40,608 nucleotides of DNA. It comes from Candidatus Pacearchaeota archaeon. Lineage in GTDB: Archaea > Nanobdellota > Nanobdellia > Pacearchaeales > GW2011-AR1. The notes under the pieces were generated by a model that was not told where the DNA came from, did no database searches, and saw nothing but the letters and a program-made list of their open reading frames with translations. How positions within the stretch are numbered: the stretch's first letter is position 1; each line of letters starts with the position of its first letter. The stretch spans positions 1-40,608 of the forward strand of contig JAGLWM010000010.1 in NCBI GenBank assembly GCA_023133415.1. Direction: 5' to 3'. Position numbers and translations under genes: made by a program. Below are positions 35,903-40,608 of the stretch, piece by piece.

Positions 35903-38412
35903 TTTCTGATTTGCACCTCCGTTGAGAACAAGAAGGGAACGCCTTCTAGGTTTGATGTTGTGATTTGCATGTCGTCGTTTGAAAGCTCTACATCGACTTT
36001 TCCGTCGGAATCGAAGTCTAGGAGTTTGAAAATGTTGTATGTTGCGATTTGTGTTGAGTCGGTTGCGCCTTCGCAGTTTGTATAGATTCCGCAGTAGGGG
36101 GAGGATGAATATTCGCAAATTTGTGTTCCGGAATAATCTGAGGGGATTGGAGTTGTTAGGTTATATGTGTTGAATTGAATTGTCCAGTTGCATCCGTCGG
36201 CTGTTGATGAGACTGAGGTATATGATGCGAGGTCTTTTGAGATTGTGTAGATAATTTTGTTATTGATTGAACCAGTGCTTGTGTTTGAAGACGAGAGTCC
36301 TGTTTGTAAGGTTAGGGTATTGTTTTGTGAGGTTAATGAGGGCGGTATATTGACTGAGTATGGGTCTCCTAGTTTTAGGAAATCTGTTTGGTAATCGCTT
36401 AGGTTGTAGATTGTTTGGTTGTTTATTTCGATGAGGCTTGTCCATCTTGGCCCGGAGTAGGAGATTGTGGCAGCTTCCAGGAGTGTTGAGTTTGCTGGTA
36501 AGGAAAATGTTGCGGTGTCTGCTGAAGAGAAGGGCTGTTCGATTGTTGCGAGGAGTCCTGTTTGTAGAGATTCTTTTGTGTAGTCGAATTCTATGTAAGA
36601 GTCGGGGAAAAGTTGTGAGAAGAAATCGCCTGAGATTTGGACGGTTTGCTCATAGTATGCTGTTTGGATTAGTTCTTCTGCTATTGTTTCGTAAATGTCT
36701 ACGAGGTCGTCGACTGCTGAGTAGAAGCTGCCGTCTGCGCAGGATGCCATCTGGGTTAGTGTCTGGACGTTTGCACCTGAGCCGAATCCGATTGTGTAAA
36801 CTTTTATTCCGTGGTTATTGTAGGCGTCGCATGCGGCTTGGATTGCGTCACCACTTGCACTTCCAGTTCCTTGCTCTGTACATTGTGTATTTGCGTTTCC
36901 GTCGCTCATCATTACGATGGATTGGAATTTGCTTGAGTTTGAATCTGATAGAAGTCCGGCTACTGCTTTATTTATTCCGCAGCAGATACATGTTCCTCCG
37001 TTTGCATTCCATGAATTTACTTCGGATTTTAATGATGCTTCGTTGTTTGATAATGCGTGATAGTTTGTGTCTGATGCGGATGATGCATAGGCAGTTAGTC
37101 CGACGCGATTATCTGTTTCATTGAGAATCATTTCGATGAAGAGATTATTTGCGTCTTTAGCATCTTGGATTTTGTTTTCTGTGATTGTTCCGCCGCAACT
37201 ATTACATCCTGCCTCATTTGAACAATCATTAAACCAGCAACAATACCACGGGCTTGCTCCGGAGCAAGTTACTCGCATGCTGCCTGATATGTCGGTTGCC
37301 GAGAATACGTCGATGTCTTTTGAATCGTTTGTTACGTAGTCCATATCTTCCATTCCGAATCTTATAGGTATGGTTTTTTTACTGAGATCTGAGTAATTTA
37401 GGAGCGTGGCTAGTGTTGCATTTGTTATTGTTATTGGTGATGTGCCGTCCGAGGAGGAATTGAAAACTTGAGTTTTGCCGAGAGTTAGGAATGTGTTGAT
37501 TGAGTTGTTGAAGTGGAGCGAGATTGTTAAACCAGTTAGGTTTCCTGGAATATGGAATCCGTCGTAGAGATTGATGATTCCTTCGATTCCTGGGAAATAA
37601 TACTTTGCTGGTTGCTCGTATGTGACTAGGCTGTCATAGGAGATTTTTATGAAGCCGCCGGCGATGTGGAGGCTGTCGCCTTTTATTTCGAGGGTATTTT
37701 GTCCGGATGTGAAGAAGGCTGTGCTGAGATTGTAGCTTACCGGAGTGAAGTCGTCTGGAGATTTTGAAAAGTTTCCGAGGGAGATATTGTTAACGAGAAT
37801 TTCGAAGTCATTGTTTATTACGAGTTCTATGGTTGCGGAATTTATTGTTCCTTCGTAGTCGATTTGCATTGTGATGTTTCCTTCTCCGACGTATCCGCCG
37901 AAGTATGCGTAGTCTGTCCTTGAGGAACTTGAGAGAGATGCTCGTGTTGAAAAGCCCGTAACTCCTGTTCCATTTCCTCCAATTCCGCTTATGACTTGTC
38001 TATTGGTGACAACATTCTCGGCTGTTTCGAATGGTGTGATGTTTTGGGAAGCTAGAAGAATGCTGCCGTACCAGATTCCTATATTTTCATTTGGAGAAAG
38101 AGAAGATAGTGTTTCTTCGGCTAGGTTTTGGGCGATTGTTATATTGGTTACGTAGAATTCTCCGATTTGTTCGAGAACAGATTTCGTTGTGTCTGTGATT
38201 TTTCCGTTGGCTATTAGTTGTTGCGTATATATGTTATCGAACTCTCCTATTTTTAGTGAGTCTAGAGATTCGAGGATGTCTGCTGTTATGGTGGATTCTT
38301 GGCGGGATTGTTTTAGTGTTGGTGAGATGGCGATGATTGTTATGATTATGATTGTTAGTGCTATTAGTGCGTCGATGGTGAAAAATTGCGCCTTAGTTTT
38401 TATTCGTTCCAT
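35893..38412 (-). CDS. Pilin-like N-terminus plus von Willebrand factor A domain protein
   Basis: KTKAQFFTIDALIALTIIIITIIA; MIDAS DISGSM; IVMMSDGNAN; KVYTIGFG. Confidence 0.85.
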   Translation of the reverse strand: MERIKTKAQFFTIDALIALTIIIITIIAISPTLKQSRQESTITADILESLDSLKIGEFDNIYTQQLIANGKITDTTKSVLEQIGEFYVTNITIAQNLAEETLSSLSPNENIGIWYGSILLASQNITPFETAENVVTNRQVISGIGGNGTGVTGFSTRASLSSSSRTDYAYFGGYVGEGNITMQIDYEGTINSATIELVINNDFEILVNNISLGNFSKSPDDFTPVSYNLSTAFFTSGQNTLEIKGDSLHIAGGFIKISYDSLVTYEQPAKYYFPGIEGIINLYDGFHIPGNLTGLTISLHFNNSINTFLTLGKTQVFNSSSDGTSPITITNATLATLLNYSDLSKKTIPIRFGMEDMDYVTNDSKDIDVFSATDISGSMRVTCSGASPWYCCWFNDCSNEAGCNSCGGTITENKIQDAKDANNLFIEMILNETDNRVGLTAYASSASDTNYHALSNNEASLKSEVNSWNANGGTCICCGINKAVAGLLSDSNSSKFQSIVMMSDGNANTQCTEQGTGSASGDAIQAACDAYNNHGIKVYTIGFGSGANVQTLTQMASCADGSFYSAVDDLVDIYETIAEELIQTAYYEQTVQISGDFFSQLFPDSYIEFDYTKESLQTGLLATIEQPFSSADTATFSLPANSTLLEAATISYSGPRWTSLIEINNQTIYNLSDYQTDFLKLGDPYSVNIPPSLTSQNNTLTLQTGLSSSNTSTGSINNKIIYTISKDLASYTSVSSTADGCNWTIQFNTYNLTTPIPSDYSGTQICEYSSSPYCGIYTNCEGATDSTQIATYNIFKLLDFDSDGKVDVELSNDDMQITTSNLEGVPFLFSTEVQIRKWH

Positions 38413-38945
38413 ATGTATAGGTAGAGTGATGTTGTTTTATTTTGGTAAATTGTGAATCGTGTTATCTTGACTAGATTTTTGGCATTGATGTTTTGTTTTG
38501 TTGCTCCTGGTTTGCCGATGCCTTCGACTGAGCTTGAGTTGATTGTCATATTTTGGTCTAGAAAAAAGTAATATTCATACTCTGTATTGAAGAGGTTTTT
38601 AGTTTTGGTGTAGTTATTTTGAGTGTATATCATTTGGTAGAGGTTTTCTATTTTTGTTTGATTGATTTTATTAGCGGTTGTTATCCCTAGGATTCTTACG
38701 TTGTTTGGATTCCAGTTTGTTGGGTGGCCTTCGGAGAGGAGGTTGTCTGCTATTATTTTGCCGTCGTAAAAGAGAAGTTCTAAGTTGTCTTTGGCTTGGG
38801 ATGGCTGGTTTAAGGAGTAGACGAAAAATATCATGATACCGACTAGGAATAGTACCATCCCTGCCATGAGGTCAAGGCTCCAGACTTGACCTCGGGATCC
38901 AATGTCTCGGGTAGATAGTGCGTGGTGAGTAATGAGAGGTAGCAT
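38400..38945 (-). CDS. Pilin-like protein
   Basis: GSRGQVWSLDLMAGMVLFLVGIMIFFVYSL class III signal-like. Confidence 0.75.
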   Translation of the reverse strand: MLPLITHHALSTRDIGSRGQVWSLDLMAGMVLFLVGIMIFFVYSLNQPSQAKDNLELLFYDGKIIADNLLSEGHPTNWNPNNVRILGITTANKINQTKIENLYQMIYTQNNYTKTKNLFNTEYEYYFFLDQNMTINSSSVEGIGKPGATKQNINAKNLVKITRFTIYQNKTTSLYLYIWNE

Positions 38946-38947
38946 TT

Positions 38948-39376
38948 TTATTGATTTAGATATATTACTCCATTTATTTTTTCGATTTTGTTTTGGGTTT
39001 TGTTGATGTTGCCTATGACTTCTGGGACGGGGAGCGCTAGGGCGTGTTTGTCGTTTGTTGTTTTAACATAAACTATTCCGGAATCAATTGTAATTTCGTA
39101 TTCTAGGGCTCCTGATGTTTCAGGGATTTCGAATTGACGAGAATAACCTTCGCTTGATTCGAGTGCGAGGTTGATTTCATTCTGGACTGTTAGTGCGATT
39201 TCTTTTAATTGGACATTTTGATATTGGTAGATTTTGCTTTGATGGTTTTGTTGGATTGCGAGAAGCAAAATGGAGGCGAAGAAAAGAACTGCTCCTACTA
39301 TAATTATGAATTCTATTCCGACTTGAGCGCGCGAAGATAAAATCTTGGCAGATTTGTTAGAGACTGATGATTTCAT
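38948..39376 (-). CDS. Pilin-like protein
   Basis: SSRAQVGIEFIIIVGAVLFFASILLLAIQ class III signal with E+5. Confidence 0.8.
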   Translation of the reverse strand: MKSSVSNKSAKILSSRAQVGIEFIIIVGAVLFFASILLLAIQQNHQSKIYQYQNVQLKEIALTVQNEINLALESSEGYSRQFEIPETSGALEYEITIDSGIVYVKTTNDKHALALPVPEVIGNINKTQNKIEKINGVIYLNQ

Positions 39377-39377
39377 T

Positions 39378-39896
39378 TTAGTTTTGGGAAATTATTGCGT
39401 GGGTTTGGTTTGCAATAATGACGATATTTTTTAGTCCTGATGTTGGGGTAATTTGTGCTGATGGATTTTCGGCGATTGGGACGTTGCTTGGGAATGCTAT
39501 TTTATTTTGTCCTGTTGCTAGATTATATGTTATGACTATTGTGTTGTCTATTATTTCTATGTCTTGGACGTTTTCTGGCAAGTATGTAGAAATTGTTGAC
39601 TTTGAGGGTTCGCCGGCATAGAAGACGGTTTCTGATGTGGTGGTGATTTTATTTGCGAAGCTGTTGATTTGGTTGGATTTGATTCTGTCGTTGATTGTGT
39701 TGCTGTAGAAATAGCCGATTCCGAGTATTCCGATTATGACGAATGTTAGGAAGCCCATTAGGATTAGGAGCTCCATACTTGATTGGGCTTTACGGCTCTT
39801 CGCGCAGGTGGTGGGTGATAGGTGAGTGGTAGAAAATGTTGTATACTTCTTGTGCGCGATTCGTTCAACTAGTATTGATGTTGATTTAAATGCCAT
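39378..39896 (-). CDS. Pilin-like protein
   Basis: SRKAQSSMELLILMGFLTFVIIGILGIGYFY class III signal with E+5. Confidence 0.8.
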   Translation of the reverse strand: MAFKSTSILVERIAHKKYTTFSTTHLSPTTCAKSRKAQSSMELLILMGFLTFVIIGILGIGYFYSNTINDRIKSNQINSFANKITTTSETVFYAGEPSKSTISTYLPENVQDIEIIDNTIVITYNLATGQNKIAFPSNVPIAENPSAQITPTSGLKNIVIIANQTHAIISQN

Positions 39897-39998
39897 CCTC
39901 TTTGTTTTTATTGGAGAATTCAGTTAATAAAGTTGTTGAAATTTGAGAAAAGATTCAAACAATATCTTTATAAAATTGGGAATCATTTGATTTTTGAG

Positions 39999-40608
39999 AT
40001 GATAAATAAATTTTGTGTTTTTGTTGTGGGAGCATTGTTGATTTTGTCGCTGGGGATTTTTAGTGGTTTTTATTTTTTTGAGGATGATGAATTTATGAAT
40101 TTGATATCTGGGAATATTATTAGGGAAAAGGTGATTGGGTTTTATGAAGCGTCTTCTGTTGATGACAAGATTTTGCTTTTGGTTCAATTTATCGTTGGAA
40201 TTGTTGTTATTATTCTGATTTTTTTAGCTATTAAGAGGTTGCGTACGAAGAGGGCTTTTTCTAAGCAGAGTTTTATGGAAAAGGGGATGGGGAAGTCTCG
40301 GACTGACCTTGACACGTTGTATGAGATTTTGAAACAGAAGAAGGAGATTGGCATGGCTGATATTGAGAAGGTGTTTAAAGTCGATTCGGATATTGCTTTT
40401 GGTTGGGCGAAGATTTTAGAGAACGGGGATTTAGCTGTGATTGATTATCCGAGATTTGGGAAGCCAGTTTTGAGGTTGGTGGAGAATTATGTAGAGGGGG
40501 GGGAGAGAAAGGAGAAGGAGGATAAGAAGGTCGTTAAAATGAAAGAGCAGAAATCGGAAGGCGTGGAGCAGGTCGCAAAGGTTAAGAAAAAGGTGGGGAA
40601 AAAGGTTA
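39999..40608 (+). CDS. Hypothetical membrane-anchored protein with winged-helix-like domain, truncated at window end
   Basis: ATG at 39999 opens an uninterrupted frame: MINKFCVFVVGALLILSLGIFSG...LYEILKQKKEIGMADIEKVFKVDSDIAFGWAKILENGDLAVIDYPRFGKPVLRL... Confidence 0.75.
   Translation, partial: MINKFCVFVVGALLILSLGIFSGFYFFEDDEFMNLISGNIIREKVIGFYEASSVDDKILLLVQFIVGIVVIILIFLAIKRLRTKRAFSKQSFMEKGMGKSRTDLDTLYEILKQKKEIGMADIEKVFKVDSDIAFGWAKILENGDLAVIDYPRFGKPVLRLVENYVEGGERKEKEDKKVVKMKEQKSEGVEQVAKVKKKVGKKV

Noticed and set aside
35903-36118. N-terminal extension of ORF 34883-36118
   Set aside because: Overlaps the 3' end of the VWA gene in another frame and is not protein-like; ATG at 35902 precedes the pilin signal.
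36438-37124. 228-aa + strand ORF opposite the VWA gene
   Set aside because: L/R-rich reverse frame of a VWA protein with clear MIDAS motifs.

Overview
Window of an AT-rich archaeal genome. TFE, TFS, Cdc48/VAT, FEN1, family B DNA polymerase, NreA-type protein, archaeal signal peptidase and class III-signal (pilin-type) proteins all point to Archaea. Bacterial-style LeuRS, a short AlaRS and a GrpE-DnaK-DnaJ operon suggest a DPANN-type lineage (Woese-/Pacearchaeota-like; inference). About 37 protein-coding genes and one tRNA-Lys(CTT) are supportable. The most unusual signals are: (1) LeuRS carrying two tandem RBBP9-like serine hydrolase domains plus a Nudix domain inside its editing region; (2) dispersed degenerate 7-bp tandem repeats placed inside genes (leuS, polB, pilin leaders) and at gene 3' ends; (3) an array of five mini-hairpins with different but self-complementary stems and a TTY triloop; (4) broken tandem copies of the tRNA-Lys 3' region, interrupted by palindromic inserts that resemble a sequence next to a duplicated alaS 3' end; (5) a 108-bp near-perfect inverted repeat overlapping the leuS stop codon; (6) a five-gene pilin-like operon including a VWA protein with a Cys-rich insert next to its MIDAS; (7) a TFE with a histone-H1-like repetitive basic tail. 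All calls are by eye; no searches were run.
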